Shown here: in pieces, positions 51,965 through 60,451 of the stretch
Layout: every line of letters starts with the position of its first letter
Position numbering within the stretch: position 1 is the stretch's first letter
DNA from: Fontibacterium sp040404065
GTDB taxonomy: Bacteria; Pseudomonadota; Alphaproteobacteria; Pelagibacterales; Pelagibacteraceae
Reading direction: 5' to 3' (one strand)
NCBI GenBank assembly: GCA_040404065.1
Contig: JBBAJM010000001.1
DNA length: 64,000 nt
Position numbers and translations under genes: made by a program
The notes under the pieces: generated by a model
The model's input: the letters and a program-made list of their open reading frames with translations, nothing else
The model's database searches: none
Told to the model about the DNA's origin: nothing

Positions 51965-53117
51965 TTAAATTCGTTAAATAAGCCCACTTAATCCAGGGAA
52001 GCAATTTTTCAATATCTGCTGTCTCTATTGTAGCTCCACCCCAGATTCTAAAGCCTGCCGGTGCAGTTCTATAAGAATTCACATCATAAGCAATATTTTC
52101 TTTTTCTAATATTTGATTAATAGTTTTTAATTTAGCTGCCTGATCTTCTTTGCTTAATTTTTTAAATTTTGGATCAATAATTTTTAAGCAAATACTAGTT
52201 GATGAAATAGTATTTTCTTGTTCAGCCAAGAAATCAATCCAGTCTTTATTTTCTTTAACAAAAAATTTAACTTCATCTAAGTTTTTCTTTGATCTTTTAA
52301 TAGCACCTTCTGAGCCTCCTATAGATTCAATCCATAACAATGCATCTATGCAATCTTCAACACAAAGCATGGATGGAGTATTAATAGTTTCGCCCTCATA
52401 AACACCTTCTAAAACTTTTTTATCTTCAGCTAATCTAAATATTTTAGGAATTGGCCAACTAGGCTGGTATGTTTTAAGTCTTTCTAAAGCTCTAGGCGAT
52501 AATGCAATCATGCCATGCCCCCCTTCTCCTCCTAAAACTTTCTGCCATGACCAAGTAATTACATCTAATTTTTTCCAATCCATTGGCATTGCAAAAACTG
52601 ATGATGTTGCATCGCAGATTGTAAGGCCTTTTCGATCATCTTTTATCCAGTCGGCATTGGGTAAGCACACGCCAGAACTGGTTCCATTCCATGTAAAGAT
52701 AACGTCATTGTTAAAATCAACTTTTGTTAGATCGGGCAGTTTTCCATAATCAGCTTTATGTACATTTAAATTTTTTATTTTTAACTGGCTGACAGCATCT
52801 TTTATCCAGTCGTTACCAAAATTTTCCCAACCTAAAATATCAACTCCTGTAAATCCCAACAAACTCCACATTGCCATTTCAATCGCGCCGGTGTCTGAGC
52901 CTGCGACAATGCCAAGTTTATAGTCGCTTGGAAGTTTTAATAATGATTTCGATAAAGTGATAACTTCTTTTAATTTATCTTTTGCAATTTTAGAGCGATG
53001 TGACCTTCCTAATGTAAAAATTGGCAAGTTAGAAATAGACCAGCCTGGTCTTTTTGCACAAGGCCCCGAAGAAAAAAAAGCTCTGTCTGGTTTTGTCTGT
53101 GGTCTTCCAATTGTCAT
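51957..53117 (-). CDS. serC: Phosphoserine aminotransferase
   Basis: SerC (386 residues) makes phosphoserine from 3-phosphohydroxypyruvate and glutamate. It opens FFSSGPCAKRPGW, has GSDTGAIEMAMW for PLP phosphate binding, and a WSWQKVLGGEGGHGMIALSPRA segment with the Schiff-base lysine. The form is the alphaproteobacterial/archaeal type rather than the E. coli type. It begins the serine operon, 70 bases downstream of the CADD-like gene and just after its 3' hairpin. Confidence 0.93.
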   Translation of the reverse strand: MTIGRPQTKPDRAFFSSGPCAKRPGWSISNLPIFTLGRSHRSKIAKDKLKEVITLSKSLLKLPSDYKLGIVAGSDTGAIEMAMWSLLGFTGVDILGWENFGNDWIKDAVSQLKIKNLNVHKADYGKLPDLTKVDFNNDVIFTWNGTSSGVCLPNADWIKDDRKGLTICDATSSVFAMPMDWKKLDVITWSWQKVLGGEGGHGMIALSPRALERLKTYQPSWPIPKIFRLAEDKKVLEGVYEGETINTPSMLCVEDCIDALLWIESIGGSEGAIKRSKKNLDEVKFFVKENKDWIDFLAEQENTISSTSICLKIIDPKFKKLSKEDQAAKLKTINQILEKENIAYDVNSYRTAPAGFRIWGGATIETADIEKLLPWIKWAYLTNLNV

Positions 53118-53141
53118 AATTAATATTTTAAACTATTTGCA

Positions 53142-53178
53142 TAAATATCCTGTGGTGTAATTTGCCACAGGATATTTA
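53142..53178 (-). terminator. Perfect 14-bp hairpin after the CADD-like gene
   Basis: TAAATATCCTGTGG pairs with CCACAGGATATTTA across a nine-base loop, just after the CADD-like stop and before serC. The GC core CCTGTGG/CCACAGG followed by AT-rich sequence could terminate transcription on the minus strand or stabilise the 3' end. The long T run lies before the stem on this strand, not after it, so it is not a textbook intrinsic terminator. Confidence 0.5.
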
Positions 53179-53187
53179 AAAAAAGAT

Positions 53188-53871
53188 TTAAGCTGCTGCT
53201 TGAACGCTAAGATTATGCTTTTGCGCTACGCCTGAAAGAAAGTTCCAAAGATATTTTGCAGTTGTAAGTGCTGCAGTTTCTGCTTTTGCTTGTTCTTCTT
53301 TAGAAAGATTGTCTAATAAAACTTCACACTCTTGTCTGTGATAAACATCAGCCTTTTTATGAGTTTCAAAAAATGCAAGTCCAGATTCTGTGTTTACTCC
53401 GTAAAACTTCTTAAGACCATCAATCTTAACTTCCGCTATTTCAGGAATTTGTCTTTCGTAAGTATATAAAGAAGCAAGTCCTTCAGCATAAGTTGATCTT
53501 CCTTGTTTAAAGAAATTATCAATCATTTCTGAAGTGTGTTTTTCTAATTTTACTTTTTCGATTTCATTTTTGTCAGCTCCTAAAGCTACAGCAAATTGCT
53601 TCCATAGTTTAGGGTGATCATTATGTTTGTCTTCCTCATCATTCAAATTCTCAAGTAGAATTTTTCTGTTAGCAATATCTTCACACAATGAATGTGTTGC
53701 GCTAATATAACGTGGGAATGCCTTTACATGATGATAATATTGTTCAGCATAATCTTTTATAATTTTTCTGCTTAGTTTTCCTTCATTCCATGCTTGATAG
53801 AATGGATGCTTTAACAAATGAAACTCATCTAGTTTTGCGTTTAGTTCTTTTGAAAACATGTTTTTCTCCAA
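53188..53871 (-). CDS. CADD-like diiron/dimetal protein, candidate p-aminobenzoate synthase
   Basis: The 227-residue helical protein belongs to the PqqC/TenA-like redox family and resembles Chlamydia CADD most. Expected metal ligands appear in register: E79, H86, E139, and H171-x3-D175-x2-H178 in FFETHKKADVYHRQE. The tyrosine that CADD sacrifices (Tyr27 there) corresponds to Y25 in HPFYQAW, and its Lys152 to K149. CADD makes p-aminobenzoate for folate from its own side chain, replacing PabABC. That role is inferred here. The ATG follows TTGGAG. Hairpins flank the gene on both sides. Confidence 0.82.
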   Translation of the reverse strand: MEKNMFSKELNAKLDEFHLLKHPFYQAWNEGKLSRKIIKDYAEQYYHHVKAFPRYISATHSLCEDIANRKILLENLNDEEDKHNDHPKLWKQFAVALGADKNEIEKVKLEKHTSEMIDNFFKQGRSTYAEGLASLYTYERQIPEIAEVKIDGLKKFYGVNTESGLAFFETHKKADVYHRQECEVLLDNLSKEEQAKAETAALTTAKYLWNFLSGVAQKHNLSVQAAA

Positions 53872-54016
53872 ATTGTTTAGTTAAATTATAAATTAATTAA
53901 ACTTATATACAAACAAGTTAAGGTTGAAAAAAATTAAAAAGATAAAGAAAAATGTGAATAATATTATTTAATCTTTATTGTTAAAATATTTTGAAAATTA
54001 CTCGAGAACTTGAGGA

Positions 54017-54052
54017 TTTAATAACTCAGCTAATAAAAGCTGAGTTATTAAA
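54017..54052 (-). terminator. Perfect 15-bp hairpin after the HU gene
   Basis: TTTAATAACTCAGCT pairs with AGCTGAGTTATTAAA across the six-base loop AATAAA, eight bases downstream of the HU stop. It probably marks the 3' end of the abundant HU message. On the minus strand a T run precedes the stem and an AT-rich tail follows it, the same architecture as the hairpin after the CADD-like gene. Confidence 0.5.
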
Positions 54053-54060
54053 AAACGAAA

Positions 54061-54336
54061 TTACTTATTAAACATCTCTTTTAAAGCTTTTGCTGGCAAA
54101 AACTTAACTTTTTGAGAAGCTGCGATTTGAATACTTTCACCAGTTCTAGGATTTCTTCCAGTTCTAGCTTTTCTTTTTGCAACTTTATACGTACCAAAAC
54201 CTGCGATTTTTACAGTTTCATCATTCTTTAATTCAGCAAGAATAATGTCTTGTATTTTATCAAAGGTTTTTTCGGCATCACTCTTGCCCATATTGCAAGC
54301 AGTAGCTATTTTAGCCACTAATTGTTTTTTGTTCAT
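54061..54336 (-). CDS. HU/IHF-family DNA-binding protein
   Basis: This 91-residue protein is a standard HU: MNKKQLVAKIATACNMGKSD forms the dimer helices, and GFGTYKVAKRKARTGRNPRT is the beta-arm signature that grips bent DNA. The start at 54336 gives the normal family length; a longer frame to 54384 adds an unrelated 16 residues. AGGGT lies before the ATG. The gene is isolated by 124-148 base gaps, which is wide for this genome, and a perfect hairpin follows. It is likely one of the main nucleoid proteins. Confidence 0.94.
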   Translation of the reverse strand: MNKKQLVAKIATACNMGKSDAEKTFDKIQDIILAELKNDETVKIAGFGTYKVAKRKARTGRNPRTGESIQIAASQKVKFLPAKALKEMFNK

Positions 54337-54484
54337 TTTTAACCCTTTTGATTCGTTGATTTTTAAATAATGTTGAAAAAACAAAGAAAATCAACATAAA
54401 TGTAGTATTTGCTTATTTTTCTAACACCATATGTTGATATGATTTATAAGGATTTTTTACTAAAACGTTGTTTTATATGACTTT

Positions 54485-55591
54485 TTAGAAAATACCTAAG
54501 CCTTTGAGGTCATTATACGTTGAAAAAAACATCAGCGTAAAAAGCACGAATAAACCGAACTTAAAGAAGTAAGTTTGCATCTTTTCACTCAATGGTTTTC
54601 CTCTAACAAGCTCATAGAAATAAAATACCAAATGACCGCCATCCAATAATGGAATTGGAAACAAATTAATTAGTCCTAAGCTAATTGAAATGTAAGCCAT
54701 AATAGAAAGAAACGGAATAATTCCAAGTTGAGCAACTTGTCCTGAGATTTGAGCAATCTTTATTGGTCCACCTAATTGATCTGCCTTTTCAGTGCCAATA
54801 ATCATCTTACCTAAATAGCTCATCGTGGTTGAAACTGTGAACCAGATTTCTTTTAAAGAATAATAAATTGCTTTAGCTGGTCCTAATCTTTGTCTATTGA
54901 TTTCATTGTTAAGTGGAATGATCTGAATTCCAATCATTTTACGATTAATATTATTTCCTAAATTGTCTTTTGCTTCTTGTGTGATTGACTGAACTTGAAA
55001 ATCATATTCTTTTCTATCTCTAAGAACTGTTATTTTAATCAAATGCGTTTCTGATAAAGCAATAGACTGCGATACTTCAGTGATACTGTTAATTTTATTA
55101 TCATTAATTTTAATAATTTGATCATTCTTCTTTAGTCCAGCTTTATAGGCAGGACTATTAATTTTAACATCCTGAATAACAGGGACTGAAAAATCTTTTC
55201 CAGCAGTCATATAAATAAAAGAAAATATAACTAAAGCTAAAACAAAATTAGCAATAGGTCCTGCCGATACAATAATAGCTCGCTGATATAATTTTTTTGT
55301 TGCGAGTAAATATTTTTGATTTTTTTGTGAAAAACTTGAAGTCTTTTCTGGCTGACTTGCTGAGTTTGCATCGCCAAAGAATTTCACATAACCACCTAAT
55401 GGTATAAGACAAACTTTCCAGCGCGTTCCATTTTTATCATTCCAGCCAAATAATTCTTTTCCAAATCCAATTGAAAAATCTGTAACTTTTACACCGTATT
55501 TTCTTGCATAATAATAATGTCCATACTCATGAACAAAAACAACAACTGAGATCAGAATTATAAAGGGAATAATGGTATTAATGATTGTCAT
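54485..55591 (-). CDS. rseP: Site-2 intramembrane metalloprotease, RseP type
   Basis: The 368-residue membrane protease has HEYGH (21-25) on the first transmembrane helix and the third zinc ligand in the last-helix motif NLFPIPLLDGGHL. One PDZ domain lies about 120-200 (SPAYKAGLKKNDQIIKINDNKI). Family members cut anti-sigma factors after a first site-1 cleavage and clear signal-peptide remnants. Four hydrophobic segments are visible. It stands alone, not with the usual dxr-bamA genes, and is five bases upstream of... no partner protease; a LysE-type gene precedes it. Confidence 0.9.
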   Translation of the reverse strand: MTIINTIIPFIILISVVVFVHEYGHYYYARKYGVKVTDFSIGFGKELFGWNDKNGTRWKVCLIPLGGYVKFFGDANSASQPEKTSSFSQKNQKYLLATKKLYQRAIIVSAGPIANFVLALVIFSFIYMTAGKDFSVPVIQDVKINSPAYKAGLKKNDQIIKINDNKINSITEVSQSIALSETHLIKITVLRDRKEYDFQVQSITQEAKDNLGNNINRKMIGIQIIPLNNEINRQRLGPAKAIYYSLKEIWFTVSTTMSYLGKMIIGTEKADQLGGPIKIAQISGQVAQLGIIPFLSIMAYISISLGLINLFPIPLLDGGHLVFYFYELVRGKPLSEKMQTYFFKFGLFVLFTLMFFSTYNDLKGLGIF

Positions 55592-55595
55592 TTAA

Positions 55596-56216
55596 TTAAA
55601 AGTTATTAAGAGAATATACAAGCACAACTACTGCAAAAACTAAAACTATAAATCCTGTAATTACATTAGATCTTTTTATAAATGTATAATTTACTTTCTT
55701 TTTTAGAAATCTTGCAAACTCAACTAGTATTAACCACCACAACATCGATCCTAAAAAAGCACCCACAAAAAATAATAAAACTAAACCTTTATCAAAATCT
55801 TTAAAGCTTACATGCAGATAAGAAAGCAGCGCTATAAATCCAATATAGGTAAGAGGATTGCTTAGGGTAATTATAAAGCCTGAAAAAATATCTTGAGGCC
55901 ATTTATTGTGATTTACTTTCTTATTACTAATTTTAACTGGGCCACTAAATAACATTCGAAGAGAAATAAAAACTAAACACAAACCACCGATCACCCTTAA
56001 TATATCTTGGTTTTGTAAAAAAATATTTGAAATTGTATTTAAGCTATATATGGCCAAAAAACCGTACAATGCATCTGCTAAAGCAGCTCCAATTCCAATG
56101 CAAATTCCAGAGAATATTCCATATTGTAAAGTAATATTAATACACATCAACGCAACAGCACCAACCGGTAGGGCAAGCAGAAAACCTGATAAAATTCCTA
56201 TAAGAAAAGTTGTCAT
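55596..56216 (-). CDS. LysE/RhtB-family exporter
   Basis: The 206-residue inner-membrane protein has about six hydrophobic helices and the family opening FLIGILSGFLLALPVGAVAL, with GIGAALADALYGFLAIYSL and the middle GFIITLSNPLTYIGFIALLSYL. LysE proteins export amino acids or small metabolites. The substrate is not readable. It is preceded after 21 bases by the LysR-type regulator, which may control it, and is followed by rseP on the same strand. Confidence 0.85.
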   Translation of the reverse strand: MTTFLIGILSGFLLALPVGAVALMCINITLQYGIFSGICIGIGAALADALYGFLAIYSLNTISNIFLQNQDILRVIGGLCLVFISLRMLFSGPVKISNKKVNHNKWPQDIFSGFIITLSNPLTYIGFIALLSYLHVSFKDFDKGLVLLFFVGAFLGSMLWWLILVEFARFLKKKVNYTFIKRSNVITGFIVLVFAVVVLVYSLNNF

Positions 56217-56237
56217 ACTAAATAAAAAAATTAAAAA

Positions 56238-57128
56238 TTAAAAACGCCATTCATTAACTTTATCAAAAATGAAGTCTCTAAAACTCTTAACGCGAGCAAC
56301 ATTCTTTAAAGATTGCGGATAGACAAAATGAGCTTCGTATTTGGGTCCATCCACATTTGGTAAAACTTTTATTAAGCTGCTTTTTTCTTGAACCATATAA
56401 TCAGGTAATGCTGCAAGTCCAACACCGCTTTCAACCGCAAGTAACAATGAGTAAATATTATTCACTCTCATTACTGATTTTCTTTTGCTAGAATCTTTTT
56501 TGCCAACTTTTAAAATCCAATCTGTTTGCGACAAAGGAGAAGGTGTACCTTTTCCGTAAACAATAAATTTATGTTTATCTAAATCTTTAACGGTATTTGG
56601 ATAACCATTTTCTTCTAGATATTTTGGCGAACCGTAAATGTGATAATTGATATCGATTAATTTCTTTTGAATATAACTTAGTTGCGTTGGCTGTCTCATC
56701 CAAATTGCAACATCCGCTTCTCTTGTACTTAGATCTAACTCTTTATCAGTAACAATTACTTCAACTTCCATTTCAGGATATTTATCCATAAATTCTTTAA
56801 TACGAGGTGTCAGCCAAATACTTCCAAAACCAACAACTGTTGTTACTATTAACCTTCCAGATGGTTTGTCTTTCTTTTCCATTAAAGAAGTTTCAACATC
56901 TTTAAGATGAATTATGACTTCATTTGCTGTTTTAAAAAGTGTTTCACCGTCTTCCGTAAGGGAGAGTCCTCTTGCATGTCTTTCAAATAAAGATGTTTTT
57001 AAAGTATGCTCTAAAGATTGAATCTGGCGACTAATAGCAGATTGACTTAAGTTTAAAGTACCGGAGGCTTCAGTAAAACTTCCTGCTTGAGCAACCGCAT
57101 GAAATATTTTAAGTTTATCCCAATCCAT
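56238..57128 (-). CDS. LysR-type transcriptional regulator
   Basis: The 296-residue protein has an N-terminal winged helix (DKLKIFHAVAQAGSFTEASG through NLSQSAISRQIQSLE) and a two-lobed periplasmic-binding-like effector domain (about 90-296). It is cytosolic and probably binds a small-molecule inducer. It lies between acuI and the LysE-type exporter, all on one strand, two bases after acuI, so it could respond to acrylate-type or amino-acid signals. No operator could be identified because the gene has no intergenic region. Confidence 0.9.
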   Translation of the reverse strand: MDWDKLKIFHAVAQAGSFTEASGTLNLSQSAISRQIQSLEHTLKTSLFERHARGLSLTEDGETLFKTANEVIIHLKDVETSLMEKKDKPSGRLIVTTVVGFGSIWLTPRIKEFMDKYPEMEVEVIVTDKELDLSTREADVAIWMRQPTQLSYIQKKLIDINYHIYGSPKYLEENGYPNTVKDLDKHKFIVYGKGTPSPLSQTDWILKVGKKDSSKRKSVMRVNNIYSLLLAVESGVGLAALPDYMVQEKSSLIKVLPNVDGPKYEAHFVYPQSLKNVARVKSFRDFIFDKVNEWRF

Positions 57129-57130
57129 AA

Positions 57131-58135
57131 TTACTGATTAACGTCGATGACTACCCGACCCGAAACTTCTCCTTTTAATATTTTATCATAAGAGGCTATA
57201 AGTTTTGACATACTCCAAATTTGAGTAATCTCGTCTAATTTTTTCATATCAATTAAGTTTGTAGCTTGCGACCAAACAAATTCTCTTCTTTTCATTGGAG
57301 TATCTACTGAATTAATTCCCCACAATTTAACACCTCGAATGATAAAAGGCATAACTGTTGTTTCTAGTTTAAAACTATTAGTAAGTCCGCATGCAGCAAC
57401 GATTCCTGTAGGCTTTGTATGAGTTAAAGCTTTAGCCAAAACATTGCCACCAACAGTATCAACAACACAGTCCCAAAGCCCTTTATCTAATGGTCTAATT
57501 TCACCTTCTAGTTCTGATCGATCAAGAATAACGCTAGCACCTAATCTTTTTAAAAAATCTACCTTATCTTTTTTTCCTGTAAGAGCATGCACTTTGTAGC
57601 CCATTTTAGCTAAGATCATCACAGCAACACTGCCAACTCCTCCTGTTGCCCCTGTTACAAGAACATCATTTACTTTTTCTCCAAGCAAAATTGTCTCTCT
57701 CGCCTGAACTGCAAACGAACATAGTAATGCTGTAAACCCTGCTGTACCAAGTGCCATCGCGTGTTTAGTTGAAATATCGTTTGGAGCTTTCACTAAAAAA
57801 TTTGCATCAACTTTTGCATACTGAGAGTAGCCACCGTAATAAATCTCTCCTACTCTCCAACCAGTTAAAATAACTTTATCACCTATTTTAAATTTATCAC
57901 TTTTACTTTCTTCAACAGTGCCTGCAAAGTCAATACCTGGAATATGAGGATAGTCTTTAACTAAGCTTCCGCCGTTTTTTAAAATCATTCCGTCTTTGTA
58001 ATTAAAATCTGAATAATCAACATTAACTAAAACGTCGCCATGAATTAAAAAACTTTTATCAATATCTTTAATCTCTCTTGTGAATTGATCGCCGTTTTTA
58101 TTAATTACAATTGCTTTAAAATTACTCATGGTCAT
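57131..58135 (-). CDS. acuI: Acrylyl-CoA reductase-type MDR oxidoreductase (AcuI/YhdH)
   Basis: The 334-residue zinc-free medium-chain reductase matches AcuI: YSDFNYKDGMILKNGG near the start, HIPGIDFAGTV, GWRVGEIYYGGYSQYAKV and the NADPH loop VTGATGGVGSVAVMILAKMG. AcuI reduces toxic acrylyl-CoA to propionyl-CoA, which the methylcitrate enzymes at 19-21 kb could consume. That path is important for bacteria that degrade DMSP. The ATG at 58135 and another six bases on are both usable; both overlap the upstream zinc-finger gene. Confidence 0.88.
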   Translation of the reverse strand: MTMSNFKAIVINKNGDQFTREIKDIDKSFLIHGDVLVNVDYSDFNYKDGMILKNGGSLVKDYPHIPGIDFAGTVEESKSDKFKIGDKVILTGWRVGEIYYGGYSQYAKVDANFLVKAPNDISTKHAMALGTAGFTALLCSFAVQARETILLGEKVNDVLVTGATGGVGSVAVMILAKMGYKVHALTGKKDKVDFLKRLGASVILDRSELEGEIRPLDKGLWDCVVDTVGGNVLAKALTHTKPTGIVAACGLTNSFKLETTVMPFIIRGVKLWGINSVDTPMKRREFVWSQATNLIDMKKLDEITQIWSMSKLIASYDKILKGEVSGRVVIDVNQ

Positions 58136-58286
58136 CTTTTTTTATGAACTTTTTTCCGCAGTATCCGCAAATAACCTCTAATTTTTCTCCGAAATTATAA
58201 TAAACTGTTGGATGTCCTAGATCATCGGCTCCTCCACTGCAAGAAACTGATTCTATGTCTGCATCAACGATAACTTGATCTAACAT
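58122..58286 (-). CDS. Small CHCC-type zinc-finger protein
   Basis: This 54-residue protein holds one C-x8-H-x14-C-x2-C site: C16 in SVSCSGG, H25 in LGHPTVYYNFGE, and C40 and C43 in VICGYCGKKF. The pattern GHPxVYY plus CxYC is that of the zf-CHCC family, to which the NDUFS6-type complex I accessory subunit belongs. It is translated between folE (stop adjacent to its ATG) and acuI (8-14-base overlap). Its partner is unknown in bacteria, with a complex I link only suggested by homology. Confidence 0.85.
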   Translation of the reverse strand: MLDQVIVDADIESVSCSGGADDLGHPTVYYNFGEKLEVICGYCGKKFIKKDDHE

Positions 58287-58892
58287 TTATTTCAGACCGA
58301 TATAATGTAAGAAACGATTTTGAAGGTTATGACTTTCTTTAAATATGCCTGTAAAGTAATTTGTAACAGTTGTCGCTTCGTGTTTTTTAATTCCACGAGA
58401 AGTCATACAATGATGCACTGCATCGATGCTCACTGCCGCTCCTTGTGCTTTCAATCCTTTAAATACTGTATTTGCAATTTCCATTGTTAATCTTTCCTGA
58501 GTTTGTAATCTTCTAGAATAAGCCTCAACAACTCGCGCCAGTTTGCTAAGACCTACTACTTTTTCATGGGGAATGTATGCTACATGAGCAACACCGACGA
58601 TAGGTGCCATATGATGCTCGCAATGACTATAAATTGAAATATTTTTTTGAATAACCATGTCATCATAACCCTCGACATCACCGAATGTTTTTTCTAAATC
58701 TTTATAAGGATCAATTAAATAGCCTGAGAAATATTCTTCAAAAGCTTTGACTACTCGTTTTGGAGTCTCTAGTAATCCTTCTCTTTTAGGATTGTCACCT
58801 GCCCAAGCAAGCAAAACTTTAATAGCCTCTTCAGCCTGTTCTCTGGTAACGGCTTTTTCTAACTTTTTTTTTATTAAATCAGTAACGTTCAT
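58287..58892 (-). CDS. folE: GTP cyclohydrolase I
   Basis: FolE (201 residues) converts GTP to dihydroneopterin triphosphate, the first step of the pterin half of folate. The zinc ligands are C91 and H94 in SHCEHHMAPI and C162 in HHCMTSRGIKK. ARVVEAYSRRLQTQERLT is the signature region. It precedes the zinc-finger gene with no gap. The CADD-like candidate that would supply p-aminobenzoate lies 4.4 kb away, so both folate branches may be represented in the window. Confidence 0.95.
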   Translation of the reverse strand: MNVTDLIKKKLEKAVTREQAEEAIKVLLAWAGDNPKREGLLETPKRVVKAFEEYFSGYLIDPYKDLEKTFGDVEGYDDMVIQKNISIYSHCEHHMAPIVGVAHVAYIPHEKVVGLSKLARVVEAYSRRLQTQERLTMEIANTVFKGLKAQGAAVSIDAVHHCMTSRGIKKHEATTVTNYFTGIFKESHNLQNRFLHYIGLK

Positions 58893-58963
58893 TAAAAGTG
58901 ATTATATTTTTTGTTAAGTTATAATATATACTAAATGCTTAGAACAAATTAATTTTCTCATAA

Positions 58964-59422
58964 ATGTTTAAAAAAAGAACCTCAATTAAGCAAGTAGAAG
59001 AAGGCAAGTATTTAAGCCCTAAATTCAACTTAGAAGGTTTAATACCTGTGATAACTACCGATTACAAAACTAAAGAAGTTCTAATGCACGGATTTATGAA
59101 CAAACTGGCTTTAAAAAAAACAATTGAGACTGGTGAAGCTTTTTATTGGAGTAGATCACGAAAAGCTTTGTGGCACAAAGGAGCAACCAGTGGCTTTGTG
59201 CAAAAGGTAAAAGATATTAGAATTGATGACGATCAAGATGCAGTGTGGATCACTGTAGATATAGGCAGAGGTGCAAGTTGTCACGTGGGTTACAAATCCT
59301 GTTTTTACAGATCAGTACCTACTAAAACCAAAAAGAATATTAAATTAAAATTTAAAGAAAAAAAAAAAAAATTTAATCCAAATATTGTCTATAAAGGACA
59401 ACCTAATCCTACAAAACTATAA
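58964..59422 (+). CDS. hisI: Phosphoribosyl-AMP cyclohydrolase
   Basis: HisI (152 residues) opens the adenine ring of PR-AMP in histidine synthesis. GEAFYWSRSRKALWHKGATSG, the metal site DDDQDA (88-93) and the cysteines C106 and C113 in GRGASCHVGYKSCFYRS are all intact. There is no fused HisE domain. The C-terminal ~35 residues are lysine-rich. It is isolated from other his genes, as is common in alphaproteobacteria, and its stop overlaps the ATG of the next gene by one base. Confidence 0.94.
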   Translation: MFKKRTSIKQVEEGKYLSPKFNLEGLIPVITTDYKTKEVLMHGFMNKLALKKTIETGEAFYWSRSRKALWHKGATSGFVQKVKDIRIDDDQDAVWITVDIGRGASCHVGYKSCFYRSVPTKTKKNIKLKFKEKKKKFNPNIVYKGQPNPTKL

Positions 59423-60057
59423 TGACAAATAATGTAAACGTCTTGACACCTTTTGGTCCAAGAATTGCAAAATTAAAGATTCCAAAAAATCTTATTGATA
59501 AAATAAATAAAGAAATCGATAGAATTGTAGATAATCAAAATCTTTCAAAAAAATTCGATTATAGTAAAAAATTAGTGGGACAAGTTAGTCAAGAGCTTAT
59601 GCTTCCACAAACTTTTATTAATAAGTATTTAAAAAGTTTTTTATTTAAAATTACAAAAAGCTATATTGAAAAAGCAGTAAATAGAAAAATTACTAAATTT
59701 AAAATTAATAATGTTTGGGTAGTTCGACAATTTGAAAATGAATACAACCCTATTCATTATCATGATGGACATATTTCAGGTGTTGGTTATTTAAAAATTC
59801 CAAAATCTTTAAATGAAGACACAAGATCTCATAAACATAATCTTAAAACTCATGGCACAATAGATTTTATTCACGGCTCAAGAGCTTTTTTAAATAAAAG
59901 TATTTATAATCATCAACCCAAAGTGGCTGACATGATTTTATTTCCAAATTATTTAATGCACACAGCTTATCCTTTTCAATCTGGTGAAGAGCGAAGATCA
60001 TTTTCATTTAATGCTGAGATAGATCAAAAAATAGCAAATGTGTTTAAACATGAATAA
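59422..60057 (+). CDS. Putative 2-oxoglutarate/Fe(II)-dependent oxygenase
   Basis: The 211-residue protein matches the 2OG-FeII_Oxy_5-type family. YNPIHYHDGHISGVGYLKIP (108-127) carries the iron-binding His/Asp region (H112, H114, D115), H180 in YLMHTAYPF is the distal ligand and R191/R192 in ERRSFSFNAEI bind 2-oxoglutarate. The substrate is unknown; related proteins occur in phages and marine bacteria. It starts inside the hisI stop and overlaps the DUF2237 gene by eight bases, so all three are co-translated. Confidence 0.8.
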   Translation: MTNNVNVLTPFGPRIAKLKIPKNLIDKINKEIDRIVDNQNLSKKFDYSKKLVGQVSQELMLPQTFINKYLKSFLFKITKSYIEKAVNRKITKFKINNVWVVRQFENEYNPIHYHDGHISGVGYLKIPKSLNEDTRSHKHNLKTHGTIDFIHGSRAFLNKSIYNHQPKVADMILFPNYLMHTAYPFQSGEERRSFSFNAEIDQKIANVFKHE

Positions 60058-60430
60058 AATTCCAAAACAAAAAAATGTTCTTGGCGAAGACATTGAACCC
60101 TGCTCGATGAATCCAGTAACCGGTTGGTTTCGCGATGGTTCTTGCAACACAGATAAAACTGATGTGGGAGTCCACTGTGTTTGTGCAAAAGTAAATGATG
60201 ATTTTCTAAATTGGTGCAAAGATAATGGTAATGATTTAATTACACCTCATCCAGAATTCGGATTTGAGGGATTAAAAAACGGAGATAATTGGTGCGTTTG
60301 CGCAAGTTGGGTAAAACGCGCAATTGATGCTGGTCACGGGTGTAAAATTTATATTCGCAGAACTCATATGAAAACTTTGGAGATCATACCCATGGAGACA
60401 TTAAAGAAGTTTGCTGTGGATATCTCATAA
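60050..60430 (+). CDS. DUF2237 family protein
   Basis: The 126-residue protein has the DUF2237 pattern: KNVLGEDIEPCSMNPVTGWFR at the start, DVGVHCVCAKVNDDFL, then NDLITPHPEFGFEGLKNGDN and WCVCASWVKRAIDAG. The many conserved Cys and Trp residues suggest a folded small domain, perhaps metal-binding, but no function is established. The ATG at 60050 overlaps the preceding oxygenase gene; a second ATG four codons earlier is also open. Confidence 0.85.
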   Translation: MNKIPKQKNVLGEDIEPCSMNPVTGWFRDGSCNTDKTDVGVHCVCAKVNDDFLNWCKDNGNDLITPHPEFGFEGLKNGDNWCVCASWVKRAIDAGHGCKIYIRRTHMKTLEIIPMETLKKFAVDIS

Positions 60431-60451
60431 ATCAAAGCTCCGATGTTCTTG

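Noticed and set aside
54385..54484. Repeated ATGTTGA/TCAACAT elements upstream of HU
   Set aside because: Seven-base matches in AT-rich DNA with irregular spacing are not enough to call an operator.
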